DNA of 64,000 bases. It comes from Bacillota bacterium (GTDB lineage Bacteria; Bacillota; Clostridia; Tissierellales; Sedimentibacteraceae). The notes beneath the pieces were generated by a model. The model did no database searches, was not told where the DNA came from, and saw only the letters and a list, made by a program, of their open reading frames with translations. This document shows positions 25,118-35,000 of the stretch, piece by piece. Location: assembly GCA_023453025.1 (NCBI GenBank), contig JAEXUD010000006.1, forward strand, positions 1-64,000, given 5' to 3'. The translations under genes were made by a program, and so were the position numbers. How positions within the stretch are numbered: position 1 is the stretch's first letter; each line of letters starts with the position of its first letter.

Positions 25118-27358
25118 ATGGATTTATTAAATAGATTAAATGAAAAGCAAAGAGAAGCAGCTTCCCATGACAAAGGGCCAATATTGGTTATAGCAGGGGC
25201 AGGTACCGGCAAGACCAGAGTTCTTACACATAGAATAGCATACCTTATTGAAACAGGAAAAGCAATGCCTTGGGAGATTCTTGCAATAACATTTACCAAT
25301 AAAGCCGCCAATGAAATGAAAGAGAGAATATCTCAGCTTATAGATTATGATATTGACAGGATGTGGATAGGAACCTTCCACTCTGTCTGTGTAAGGATAT
25401 TAAGAAGAAATATAGACAGAATAGGATATGACACAAATTTTGTTATTTATGATACAAATGACCAAAAGGCAATAGTGAGAGACTGTATAAAGGAACTTGA
25501 TTTAGATTCAAAAAAATATAACGTCAACTCAATCAGAGCAGTTATAAGCAATGAAAAAAACAACAGAAAAAGTCCGGATAAATATATTTCCGAGCACTAT
25601 ACCGATTATATCAAGCGAAACATTGGTGAGGTGTATGCTCTTTATGAAAAAAAGTTAAAAACAAACAATGCATTGGATTTTGACGACCTGCTTATAAAAA
25701 CACTTAAGCTTTTAGAAACAGAAGAAGATATACGGACATCATATCAGGAGAGATTTAAATACATACTGGTTGATGAATATCAGGATACCAATCTCGTTCA
25801 GTATAATTTAGTAAAAATTCTGGGGAAGAAACCTGAAGGAGAAAACAATGTATTTGTTGTGGGAGACGAGGATCAGTCCATATATGGGTGGAGAGGCGCA
25901 GATATAAAAAACATCCTTAACTTTGAGCAGGATTTTGAAGGAGCTAAGGTAGTTAAGCTCGAAAAAAACTACCGTTCAACAAATATTATTTTGAATGCTG
26001 CTAATGGTGTTATTAAAAATAATTTCCAGCGCAAGGATAAAAAGCTTTATACCGATACTGACTGCGGAAGCCTCATTCGAATTATGGAAACAGACAATGA
26101 AAAGGATGAAGCTTTTACAGTTGCTGCATTAATGAGAAAAGAGAGAAGAGAAAACAACCTTGACTATTCAGATATGGCTGTGCTGTACAGAACAAATGCT
26201 CAGTCCAGAGCACTTGAAGAAGGATTAATAAGAGAAGGCATACCATACAAGATAGTAGGAGGATTAAAATTCTACGAAAGAAAAGAAATCAAAGATTTAT
26301 TGGCATATCTCATGCTTGTATACAATCAAAAGGACAGCATAAGCTTCGACAGGATTGTAAATGTACCAAAAAGGAAAATAGGACAGAAATCAATAGATTT
26401 GATAACCGAGCTTGCAGACCGTGACGGAATTTCAAAATTTGAAGCATGCTTTGACATAGAAAAGTTAAATTTACCTGCAGCAGCCTCAAAAAGTATAGAA
26501 AGCTTTGTGTCAATGATGGAAATATTCATGATAAAAAAGGATGTTATGCCTATTTATGAATTTATCCAGGAGGTTTATGAAACTACCGGATACAAAGCAT
26601 TGCTGCATGCAGAAGACACAGAAGACGGGAAAAGCAGAATAGATAACGTAGAGGAATTTATATCAGCTGCAAAGGACTTTGAAGAAAGATATGAGGAAAA
26701 TACTCTGGAGGATTTCTTAGCGCATGTATCCTTGCTGGCAGATGTAGATAAGACTGATGAGACTAAAAAAGATACAGTAACATTGATGACTGTTCACAGT
26801 GCAAAGGGTCTGGAATTTGATACTGTCTTTATTTCAGGTTTAGAAGAAGGGATGTTCCCTATTATTAATCAGGATGATTCAGATGAAGATTTAGAAGAAG
26901 AAAGAAGACTTTTTTATGTGGCGATAACCAGGGCAAAAAGAATGCTTTACATCACTTATGCCAATGACAGATTACGCTTCGGGAACCACGAAATGAGGCT
27001 GAAATCAAGGTTCCTGAAGGAAATACCAAGTGAATGCATAGAAGAGACCAATCCAATGTCTTTTGCCGCCAAAAAGCTGGACATGCTTGAGAAAAATGAA
27101 AATACCTCAAATAAAAGACCAAGCTTTGTCAAGAACAACTTTTTCAGAGGCGGATTTGATTTTGAAGAAAAGGAAAACAAGCCAAAACTAAAATCAGACA
27201 GTATTATGCCGGGCGATAAGGTTATGCATAAGGCATGGGGTATCGGAACCGTTGTGCAGATCAAGGATGACGGAGACAGCAAGACAATAGTCATTGCCTT
27301 TGAAAACAAAGGACTCAAAAACCTCAACCTAGAATATGCACCAATAGAAAAGATTTAA
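25118..27358 (+). CDS. pcrA: ATP-dependent DNA helicase PcrA/UvrD
   Basis: This superfamily-1 3'-5' helicase acts in repair and replication restart. The 746-residue protein has a Q motif (LNEKQREAA), Walker A AGAGTGKTRV, motif II DEYQDTN, motif III GDEDQSIYGWRGA, motif IV-V elements (TLMTVHSAKGLEFD) and motif VI (YVAITRAKR). A Tudor-like C-terminal tail (VMHKAWGIGTVVQI) is typical of PcrA. The ATG at 25118 has GGAGGA 5 bp upstream and gives the normal PcrA N-terminus. The last eight codons and stop recur in front of ligA at 28111. Confidence 0.95.
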   Translation: MDLLNRLNEKQREAASHDKGPILVIAGAGTGKTRVLTHRIAYLIETGKAMPWEILAITFTNKAANEMKERISQLIDYDIDRMWIGTFHSVCVRILRRNIDRIGYDTNFVIYDTNDQKAIVRDCIKELDLDSKKYNVNSIRAVISNEKNNRKSPDKYISEHYTDYIKRNIGEVYALYEKKLKTNNALDFDDLLIKTLKLLETEEDIRTSYQERFKYILVDEYQDTNLVQYNLVKILGKKPEGENNVFVVGDEDQSIYGWRGADIKNILNFEQDFEGAKVVKLEKNYRSTNIILNAANGVIKNNFQRKDKKLYTDTDCGSLIRIMETDNEKDEAFTVAALMRKERRENNLDYSDMAVLYRTNAQSRALEEGLIREGIPYKIVGGLKFYERKEIKDLLAYLMLVYNQKDSISFDRIVNVPKRKIGQKSIDLITELADRDGISKFEACFDIEKLNLPAAASKSIESFVSMMEIFMIKKDVMPIYEFIQEVYETTGYKALLHAEDTEDGKSRIDNVEEFISAAKDFEERYEENTLEDFLAHVSLLADVDKTDETKKDTVTLMTVHSAKGLEFDTVFISGLEEGMFPIINQDDSDEDLEEERRLFYVAITRAKRMLYITYANDRLRFGNHEMRLKSRFLKEIPSECIEETNPMSFAAKKLDMLEKNENTSNKRPSFVKNNFFRGGFDFEEKENKPKLKSDSIMPGDKVMHKAWGIGTVVQIKDDGDSKTIVIAFENKGLKNLNLEYAPIEKI

Positions 27359-27376
27359 TCGTAAGGAAATATATTA
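27332..27376 (+). repeat. Direct repeat copy 1: pcrA 3' end
   Basis: Covers the pcrA codons EYAPIEKI, the stop and the following spacer. It matches 28111-28154 at about 41 of 45 aligned positions. Confidence 0.85.
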
Positions 27377-27382
27377 CAAATG

Positions 27383-27419
27383 AAAAAGACTTCTCCGGTA
27401 CTCGGGTGAAGTCTTTTTT
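27383..27419 (+). terminator. Terminator of pcrA
   Basis: AAAAAGACTTC pairs with GAAGTCTTTTT, loop 14 nt, followed by T's. The A-tract on the left lets it also terminate the convergent uspA transcript. Confidence 0.85.
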
Positions 27420-27453
27420 GAACCGAAATAATCTCAATGCAGCAGTTTTTTAT

Positions 27454-27906
27454 TTATTCATTTATAACCATTACAGGGCACGGTGCGGCAGAAATGACTT
27501 TTTGAGTTACAGATCCTATAAAAACTCTTTCAAGGGTTGAAAAACCGCGTCTTCCCATCACTATCAAGTCAAAATTCTCATTTGCAGCAAGTTTTAGAAT
27601 TTCTTCGCATGCCTTACCGGTTAATACCTTTTTATTTATTAGTAAATCTCCATAATCCAGATTTCTTACAATTATATCAAGCATTCTGGTTTCTTCGTGA
27701 ATAAGTTTTTTCATCATTTCTTTTCTGTTTGCATTAAATGCATTTTCGACACTCATACCAAAATATGAATATTTGTCCTCTGAAGGAAGGTCTACAACAG
27801 TTACAAAAGTAAGCTCGGAATTAAGAAGCTTTGCTACGGACACGGCCTTTTCAGCAGCTTTTTGGGATGCCTTTGAACCGTCTATGGGTACTAATATTTT
27901 TTTCAT
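27454..27906 (-). CDS. Universal stress protein (UspA family)
   Basis: A 150-residue single Usp domain. It has the N-terminal KKILVPIDGSKASQKAAEKA strand-helix and the ATP-binding GxxG-(9)-G(S/T) motif seen as MGRRGFSTLERVFIGSVTQKV near 117-137. Cytoplasmic, probably ATP-binding stress or energy-status protein. Ribosome site GGAGGA lies 4 bp before the ATG on the minus strand. It is convergent with pcrA and divergent from ligA, sitting between two copies of the pcrA tail sequence, which suggests it was inserted between them. Confidence 0.9.
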   Translation of the reverse strand: MKKILVPIDGSKASQKAAEKAVSVAKLLNSELTFVTVVDLPSEDKYSYFGMSVENAFNANRKEMMKKLIHEETRMLDIIVRNLDYGDLLINKKVLTGKACEEILKLAANENFDLIVMGRRGFSTLERVFIGSVTQKVISAAPCPVMVINE

Positions 27907-28074
27907 GTTCTCCTCCGAAAATATTATTTTATAAACTTCATTCTTATAATATAATTATACCTTAATTTATTTCATATAAACAATTTTGTTTGCACAAAAT
28001 AAATATAATTAAAATATGCCTGTATTATTGAATTAATTGCCGAATATGCAGGAATAAAGCTTATTTAAAAGCTA

Positions 28075-28103
28075 TTGTGAGGCAAAAATCTATGTGGTAT
28101 AAT
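28075..28103 (+). promoter_or_regulatory. Promoter of ligA
   Basis: TTGTGA (28075-28080), 17 bp, TATAAT (28098-28103) with an extended -10 TGG before it. The predicted start falls at the beginning of the duplicated pcrA tail. Confidence 0.75.
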
Positions 28104-28110
28104 TTATCTT

Positions 28111-28154
28111 GAATATGCACCAACAGAAAAGATTTAATTGAAAGGAATATATTA
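28111..28154 (+). repeat. Direct repeat copy 2: pcrA tail in front of ligA
   Basis: Duplicate of 27332-27376, including the coding remnant for EYAPTEKI plus stop. It forms the ligA leader and supplies its ribosome site (AAAGGA). Confidence 0.85.
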
Positions 28155-30127
28155 TGGATGATAAGCTTTTTTTAATGAAAGAAAAAATTAAGCTTTTAAA
28201 TGATGCTAACAAAGCATACTATCAGGAAAACAAAGAGATAATGTCAAATTTTGAATACGATAAGCTTTATGATGAATTGGTAGAGCTTGAAAAAGATACA
28301 AACGTAACATTGTCAAACAGCCCGACAATTAATGTAGGCTATGAGCTTTTATCAAACCTGCCCAAGGAACAGCATGAAAAGCCTATGCTTTCATTAGACA
28401 AAACAAAGAGTGTTTCTTCATTAAAGGACTGGCTGGATACCAATGAAGGGATTCTATCATGGAAGCTGGACGGTCTCACTATAGTAATGACATATCTGGA
28501 CGGAAGGCTTGTCAAGGCAGTTACAAGGGGTAACGGTGAAGTTGGAGAGGTTATCACAAACAATGCAAGGGTGTTTAGAAACATACCGGTAAATATAAAT
28601 TACAAAGGAAGCTTGATTTTAAGAGGAGAAGCGGTTATAAGCTATTCCGACTTTGAAAAAATCAACAGCGAAATAAAAGATATTGATGCCAAGTATAAAA
28701 ACCCCAGAAACCTCTGCAGCGGTTCTGTAAGACAGCTTAACAACAAAATCACCGCTGAAAGAAATGTTCAATTTTATGCATTTTCTGTTGTCAGGGCAGA
28801 TGGTATAGATTTTAAGAATTCAAGGGCAGAACAGCTGGAATGGCTTATTAGCCAGGGCTTTTCTGCTGTAGCATACAAAAAAGTAAACTCGTCAAATTTA
28901 GAAGAAGCAGTGGAGTGGTTTTCAGCAGGTGCGGCAAATAATAACTTACCGTCTGATGGCTTGGTTTTAACATATGACAATATTTCTTACGGAGAATCTC
29001 TGGGCTCAACAGCAAAATTTCCGAGAGATGCCATAGCATTTAAATGGCGTGATGAAATTAAGGAAACAAAGCTGTTAGAAATCGAATGGAGCGCTTCAAG
29101 AACAGGTTTGATTAATCCTATAGCCTTATTTGAACCGGTAGAGCTTGAGGGTACAACTGTGAGCCGTGCTTCGGTTCATAATTTAAGCATTCTTGAAAAT
29201 CTGGAGCTGGGAATAGGTGATACGATAAGCGTCTATAAAGCAAATATGATAATTCCACAGATTTCTGACAATCTGACCAGAAGCTCAAATATTGAAATAC
29301 CACACAGCTGCCCTGTCTGCGGAGGAGAAACCAAAATAAAAAATGAAAACGACATAAAAACCTTATACTGCATAAATGATGACTGCCTCGCAAAGCAGAT
29401 CAAATCCTTTACGCACTTTGTCAGCAGAGATGCAATTAATATAGAAGGCTTGTCGGAAGCTACCATAGAAAAGCTTATTGCCAAGGGTCTTGTAAAGGAG
29501 CTTGCGGATATATTCCATATAGAAAGCTTTAAAAGTGAAATTACTGAAATGGAAGGCTTTGGAGAAAAATCATTTAATAATCTGGTCAATTCCGTAAACA
29601 AAGCAAGAAAAACAACTGCATCCAGATTATTATACAGTCTTGGAATACCAAATATCGGCCTTTCTAATGCAAAGCTTATTTGCAGGAGATTTAATGATGA
29701 CTGGATTAAAATTGAAAGGGCAGGCTTTGAAGAACTGATTAATATTTCAGGGATAGGCGAAATAATGGCAAAAAACTACGTAAACTTCTTTAACGATGAA
29801 AATAAGAGAACAATTGTGGATGATATTCTTAAGGAAATCGAACTGGAAAAAGCAGAAGTCACAACAAATGAACAGATATTTGAAAATATTAATTTTGTAA
29901 TTACCGGCTCGGTTGAGCAGTTTAAAAACAGAGATGAATTAAAGGAAGAAATAGAAAAAAGAGGCGGAAAGACAACAGGCTCCGTAACTTCAAAAACAAA
30001 TTATTTAATAAACAATGACAATACCTCCAATTCATCAAAAAATAAAAAAGCAAAAGAGTTAGGAATCAGGATAATAACAGAAAATGAGTTTGTCAGCTGG
30101 ATAAATGAAGGTACCCTTCCGGAATAA
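28154..30127 (+). CDS. ligA: NAD-dependent DNA ligase LigA, divergent
   Basis: The 657-residue enzyme seals nicks using NAD+. Visible domains are Ia and adenylation (1-310, adenylated Lys in WKLDG), OB fold and a four-Cys zinc finger (CPVCGG ... CINDDC, about 395-416). Helix-hairpin-helix repeats (about 420-560) and a C-terminal BRCT (about 575-655) follow. Several normally conserved residues differ: SDxEYD reads SNFEYD, the Glu before KxDG is Ser (SWKLDG), and TRGDG is TRGNG. It may be a diverged LigA subfamily or a second ligase. pcrA-ligA adjacency is common in Firmicutes. Confidence 0.9.
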   Translation: MDDKLFLMKEKIKLLNDANKAYYQENKEIMSNFEYDKLYDELVELEKDTNVTLSNSPTINVGYELLSNLPKEQHEKPMLSLDKTKSVSSLKDWLDTNEGILSWKLDGLTIVMTYLDGRLVKAVTRGNGEVGEVITNNARVFRNIPVNINYKGSLILRGEAVISYSDFEKINSEIKDIDAKYKNPRNLCSGSVRQLNNKITAERNVQFYAFSVVRADGIDFKNSRAEQLEWLISQGFSAVAYKKVNSSNLEEAVEWFSAGAANNNLPSDGLVLTYDNISYGESLGSTAKFPRDAIAFKWRDEIKETKLLEIEWSASRTGLINPIALFEPVELEGTTVSRASVHNLSILENLELGIGDTISVYKANMIIPQISDNLTRSSNIEIPHSCPVCGGETKIKNENDIKTLYCINDDCLAKQIKSFTHFVSRDAINIEGLSEATIEKLIAKGLVKELADIFHIESFKSEITEMEGFGEKSFNNLVNSVNKARKTTASRLLYSLGIPNIGLSNAKLICRRFNDDWIKIERAGFEELINISGIGEIMAKNYVNFFNDENKRTIVDDILKEIELEKAEVTTNEQIFENINFVITGSVEQFKNRDELKEEIEKRGGKTTGSVTSKTNYLINNDNTSNSSKNKKAKELGIRIITENEFVSWINEGTLPE

Positions 30128-30191
30128 TCATTTGCTTTACGCTTTGTCCCAAATATGATACAATTGTTGTATAATAATGAAGGAGACAAAA

Positions 30192-30500
30192 ATGGCAATA
30201 AGAGTATTATTGTATTTTGGATTATTAGCTGTAGGCTGGATTTTAAGCAACAAGGGATTCATACATGACAGGCTGATGGGAAGAATCTCATCAATTCAGT
30301 CATTGCTGCTGTTTGCACTGATATTTGTTATGGGCATAAGGGTCGGTATGGATGATCAGGTCGTTACATCCATAGGACAAATAGGAATTATTGCTGCAGT
30401 ATTTGCAACAGTAACAGCAGGCTTAAGCATTTTATTCGTTTTTGCTGCAAGAAAAAGATTTTTTAAAGAAAGTAAAATAACAGGTGGCGAAAATGACTAA
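30192..30500 (+). CDS. LysO-family (DUF340) exporter, N-terminal part
   Basis: A 102-residue protein with three hydrophobic helices. It matches the N-terminal third of LysO-type lysine exporters (LLFALIFVMGIRVGMDD, with the family's charged loop). The rest of the family fold is encoded by the next, overlapping gene. I start at ATG 30192 because AAGGAG (30180-30185) is correctly placed for it and not for the ATG at 30177. Two-gene versions of DUF340 transporters are known, so this is probably a natural split rather than a broken gene. Confidence 0.75.
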   Translation: MAIRVLLYFGLLAVGWILSNKGFIHDRLMGRISSIQSLLLFALIFVMGIRVGMDDQVVTSIGQIGIIAAVFATVTAGLSILFVFAARKRFFKESKITGGEND

Positions 30501-31089
30501 AAAAATATTAATAGTATTGGCTGCCGGCATATTATCAGGATTATTTTTTATGCCTGAATCAGTGTATGATAAAACCGGATTTTTGATGGACGTGGGCTTG
30601 TGCCTTCTGTTATTTTTTGTAGGAATAGATTTAGGAAGCAACAAAGAAATATTTAAAAATTTAAGGACAGTTGGGTTTAAAATCCTTATTGTACCGGCTG
30701 CTGTTATATCAGGCAGCTTAATTGGCGGAATCATATGCAGTGCATTGTTTAATTTAGATATTTTCGGCTCGTTGGCAGTTGCCGCAGGTATGTCCTGGTA
30801 TACATTGTCTGCAATTGTGATAACACCGATTTCGTCTGAGCTGGCGGCTATAGCATTTTTATCAAATGTATTCAGAGAGGTACTGGCATTTGTTTTTATA
30901 CCGCTGATAGCCAGACGCATAGGATACTTGGAGACAATAGCTGCAGGAGCAGCCATAAGCATGGATACAGGATTGCCTCTCATAACAAAAAATACAAATC
31001 AAGAAGTTGCGTTGATATCATTTATAAGCGGGGTTATTATATCATTATCAGTAACCATACTGGTTCCGATATTTGTCGGATTGATGTAA
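30493..31089 (+). CDS. LysO-family (DUF340) exporter, C-terminal part
   Basis: A 198-residue membrane protein with about six helices. Conserved LysO features include LLLFFVGIDLGSN near 40 and AAGMSWYTLSAIVIT near 98, plus FLSNVFREVLAFVFIP and GAAISMDTGLPLI. The ATG at 30493 lies 6 bp after AGGTGG and overlaps the upstream gene by 8 bp, so coupling should give equal subunits. The likely role is export of lysine or a related basic amino acid, inferred from the family. Confidence 0.82.
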   Translation: MTKKILIVLAAGILSGLFFMPESVYDKTGFLMDVGLCLLLFFVGIDLGSNKEIFKNLRTVGFKILIVPAAVISGSLIGGIICSALFNLDIFGSLAVAAGMSWYTLSAIVITPISSELAAIAFLSNVFREVLAFVFIPLIARRIGYLETIAAGAAISMDTGLPLITKNTNQEVALISFISGVIISLSVTILVPIFVGLM

Positions 31090-31130
31090 CTGGGAAGCTG
31101 ACTTAAAACGCAATTAGGAAGGAGATTTAA

Positions 31131-31760
31131 ATGACAAAAGTATATTTAACCAGACACGGGGAAACTGAATGGAACAGGCAGGGGAGATTTCAAGGAAGCA
31201 AAAACTCTGAATTGACAGATAAGGGGATATTGGCTGCAGAGCTTTTGGCATCACGTATAGAGGAGATAAATCTGGACTGTATAGTTTCAAGCCCGCTTAA
31301 AAGGGCTTATAACACTGCTGAGATTGTAAGAGGAAATAAAAATATAGATATCATTAAGCATAATGGTTTTAAAGAAATCAACCTTGGTGATTTTGAAGGA
31401 ATGCGCTGGGATGAAATACATGAAAAGCATGGCGAGGTTATCGGCAGAATTACAGAAGACCCATTCAATAATCGTTATCCAAACGGTGAAAATTTAATGG
31501 AATTTTACAGCAGAGTTGAAGCTGCCCTGAAAGAAGTAATAGAAAAATGCAGGAATAAAAGCATTTTAATTGTAGCACACGGAGGAACTATCAAGTGTAT
31601 TGAATCTTATATAAGGAAATTCAAAATCGATAAGGACTGGATGGGGAATGTTGTTCAAAACTGCAGTCTTTCATGCTTTGAAATCAATAAAACCAATGAA
31701 ATAAAGGAAGTTTTCTATAACGATATCGAACATTTAAAGGGAAGCGTTGCTTACAACTGA
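31131..31760 (+). CDS. Histidine phosphatase (phosphoglycerate-mutase-like) family protein
   Basis: The 209-residue protein has the catalytic RHG motif at the N-terminus (YLTRHGETEWN), SSPLKRAYNTAEI near 54, the acid residue in EINLGDFEGMRWDE and the second histidine in IVAHGGTIKCI. The length suits broad-specificity phosphatases (PhoE/GpmB-like) or alpha-ribazole phosphatase. It is far from the cobalamin genes, so specificity is open. AAGGAG precedes the ATG, and a terminator follows at 31842. Confidence 0.9.
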   Translation: MTKVYLTRHGETEWNRQGRFQGSKNSELTDKGILAAELLASRIEEINLDCIVSSPLKRAYNTAEIVRGNKNIDIIKHNGFKEINLGDFEGMRWDEIHEKHGEVIGRITEDPFNNRYPNGENLMEFYSRVEAALKEVIEKCRNKSILIVAHGGTIKCIESYIRKFKIDKDWMGNVVQNCSLSCFEINKTNEIKEVFYNDIEHLKGSVAYN

Positions 31761-31841
31761 TGTCACAATAGGTCATAATTCCCCGGGAAATGGAAAAATT
31801 AATGACAATTCATCGAATCCGGGATGTAAAATAACGTATTT

Positions 31842-31882
31842 AATCAATCTGCTTTTAATAGTATGTCAGATTGATTTTTTTT
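31842..31882 (+). terminator. Terminator after the histidine phosphatase
   Basis: AATCAATCTG / CAGATTGATT perfect 10-bp stem with a 15-nt loop and a run of eight T's. The rest of the 31761-32084 gap holds the pyc promoter and AT-rich sequence. Confidence 0.88.
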
Positions 31883-31997
31883 AATTAAACCTGCATAATA
31901 ATAAAAGGTTGAAAACGATACCTTGTAATACTTTATAAGTCAAAATAAATATAATAAAGTTTTATCTAAATAAATCTAATTTAATTAAAAAAATTTG

Positions 31998-32026
31998 TTG
32001 AAAAATTAATAAAATAATGTTAGACT
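31998..32026 (+). promoter_or_regulatory. Probable promoter of pyc
   Basis: TTGAAA (31998-32003), 17 bp, TAGACT (32021-32026) in a very AT-rich leader about 60 bp before the start codon. Confidence 0.55.
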
Positions 32027-32084
32027 AATTTTCATAATGATTGTCATTGAATATTATTGAATGAATTAATGAAATGGAGGAACT

Positions 32085-35000
32085 ATGATAAAATTTAAAA
32101 GAGTCCTGGTAGCAAATCGCGGCGAAATTGCTATCAGAGTTTTCAGAGCTTGTGAAGAGCTGGGAATAAGAAGTGTTGCGATTTATTCGGAAGAAGATAA
32201 AAATTCGCTTTTCAGAACTAAGGCTGATGAAGCATATCAGGTAGGGAAAAATAAAAAGCCTGTTGATGCTTATTTAGGAATAGATGAAATAATAAGTCTT
32301 GCTAAATCAAAAGGAGTAGATGCAATTCATCCCGGTTATGGATTCTTATCCGAGAATGTTGAATTTGCAAGAAAATGCGAAGAAGAAGGCATTGTATTTA
32401 TAGGTCCAGACCATGTTATGATGAGTAAGCTCGGAGATAAAATAAGATCTAAAATTGTTGCAAATTCTGTTGGTGTACCTACAATACCCGGTATTGAAGA
32501 AGCTGTAAAATCAGAGAGTGATGCTAAAAAATTTGCTGATTTTTGCGGGTATCCGGTTATTCTGAAGGCTTCTGCAGGCGGAGGCGGAAGAGGCATGCGT
32601 ATTGCATGGCGGGAAGAAGACTTATTAAGAGAATTCAGAAGTGCTCAATCAGAAGCAAGAAAGGCATTTGGAATTGATGATATATTTATAGAAAAATATT
32701 TGGAAAAACCGAAGCATATTGAAGTACAGGTTCTTGGCGACAATTTTGGAAACATTGTGCATTTATTTGAAAGAGACTGTTCTATACAAAGAAGGCACCA
32801 AAAAGTGGTTGAGTTCACTCCGGCACTGAGTATCACTGAAGAACAAAGAGATGCCATATGTCAAGATGCGCTGAAGGTGGCAAGAGCTGTTAATTACAGA
32901 AATGCAGGTACATTAGAATTTTTAGTTGATAAAAGCGGTAAGCACTATTTTATTGAAATGAATCCAAGAATTCAGGTTGAACATACGGTAACAGAAATGG
33001 TAACCGGTGTTGACATTGTACAGGCTCAAATTTTAATTGCACAAAACTACAAGCTTGATTCAGATGAAATAAATATAAAATCACAAAATGATATTAAACA
33101 AAATGGTTTTGCAATTCAATGCAGGGTAACAACAGAAGATCCTGCAAACAACTTTGCACCTGATACCGGTAAAATAGATGTTTACAGAACAGGCTCGGGC
33201 TTTGGAATAAGACTTGACGGAGGCAACGGATTTACAGGCTCTGTTATAAGCCCGTACTACGACAGCCTTTTAGTAAAGGTGATTTCACACGGAAGAACCT
33301 TTAATGATGCCATAAACAAAAATACAAGAGCATTGAAGGAATTAACAGTACATGGTGTTAAAACCAACATAGGCTTTTTATTAAATGTGTTAAACCATGA
33401 AACATTTAAAAAAGGTCAATGTGATACAGGGTTTATAGCTGACAACCCGTCTCTTTTGAATGTAAGAGGCGGCGAAGATAAAGAATTAAGGGTATTGAAT
33501 TATATTGCAAATATAGTTGTAAATGAAACTAAAGGGGTTAAACCTCAGTTTGATGTTCCGAGAGTTCCTGAACTGACAGGAAGAGAGACTAAGAATGGAC
33601 TTAAGCAGCTTCTAGATGAAAAAGGACCGAAGGAAGTTTCTGATTATGTATTGAATCAAAAAAGACTTCTCTTAACAGACACAACAATGCGTGATGCTCA
33701 TCAGTCGCTTATGGCAACTCGTGTAAGAACGGTAGATATGGAAAAAATAGCACCTGCAATGTCAAAGCTTGCAAGCGGATTATTTTCGGTTGAAATGTGG
33801 GGTGGTGCCACATTTGACGTTGCTTACAGATTTTTAAAGGAAGACCCTTGGGAGAGACTGAGGACACTAAGGGAAAAGATGCCTAATATTTTGTTCCAGA
33901 TGCTCCTTAGAGGCGCTAATGCAGTGGGATATAAAAATTATCCGGACAATGTAATAAGAGAATTTGTAAAGGCATCAGCCAAAGAGGGAATTGACGTATA
34001 CCGAATTTTCGACTCGCTTAACTGGCTGGAAGGAATGGAAATTGCAATTGATGAGGTATTGAATCAAAATAAGATGGTAGAAGCAAGTATTTGCTACACC
34101 GGTGACATACTTGATGAAACCAGAGATAAATATACTTTGAAGTATTATGTTGATTTAGCTAAAAAGCTCGAAAAAAGAGGAGCGCACATATTGGCTATAA
34201 AGGATATGTCGGCACTGCTGAAGCCAATGGCTGCCGATAAACTCATAAGGGCTCTTAAGAATGAACTGACAATACCTGTACATCTGCATACTCATGACAC
34301 AAGCGGAAATGGTGTTGTAACTGTTTATTCAGCTGCCAATGCAGGCGTAGATATTGTTGATACCGCATTTAACTCAATGGCAGGGTTGACAAGCCAACCT
34401 CCGTTAAACTCAGTAATTGCAGCACTTAATAACACAGAAAGAGATACAATGCTGAATTTAGATGATATGCAGAAAATTTCTGATTACTGGGAAGCAGTAA
34501 GACCTGTTTACAACAAGTTTGAATCAGGCTTAAAGACCGGTACGGCAGAAATATATAAATACGAAATACCCGGAGGACAATATTCCAATCTGAAGCCTCA
34601 GGTAGAAAGCTTTGGGCTTGGTCACAGATTTGAAGAAGTAAAGGAGATGTTCAAAACAGTTAACTACATGCTGGGTGATATAGTCAAGGTTACTCCTTCA
34701 TCAAAAGCAGTCGGAGACATGGCAATATTCATGGTTCAAAATGAGCTGACATCTGAAAATATCTATGAAAAAGCAAAGGATATGGACTTCCCGGATTCAA
34801 TTGTTTCATATTTCGAAGGAATGATGGGTCAGCCGGAGGGAGGCTTTCCGGAAGATTTACAGCATCTTGTATTAAAGGGGAAAGAGCCAATCAAGTGCAG
34901 ACCGGGTGAACTCTTGCCGCCTGAGGATTTTAATAAAATTAAAAAAATGCTTCAAGAAAAGCATAACCTTGAAGGAACTGATGAGGAAGCATTAAGCTAT

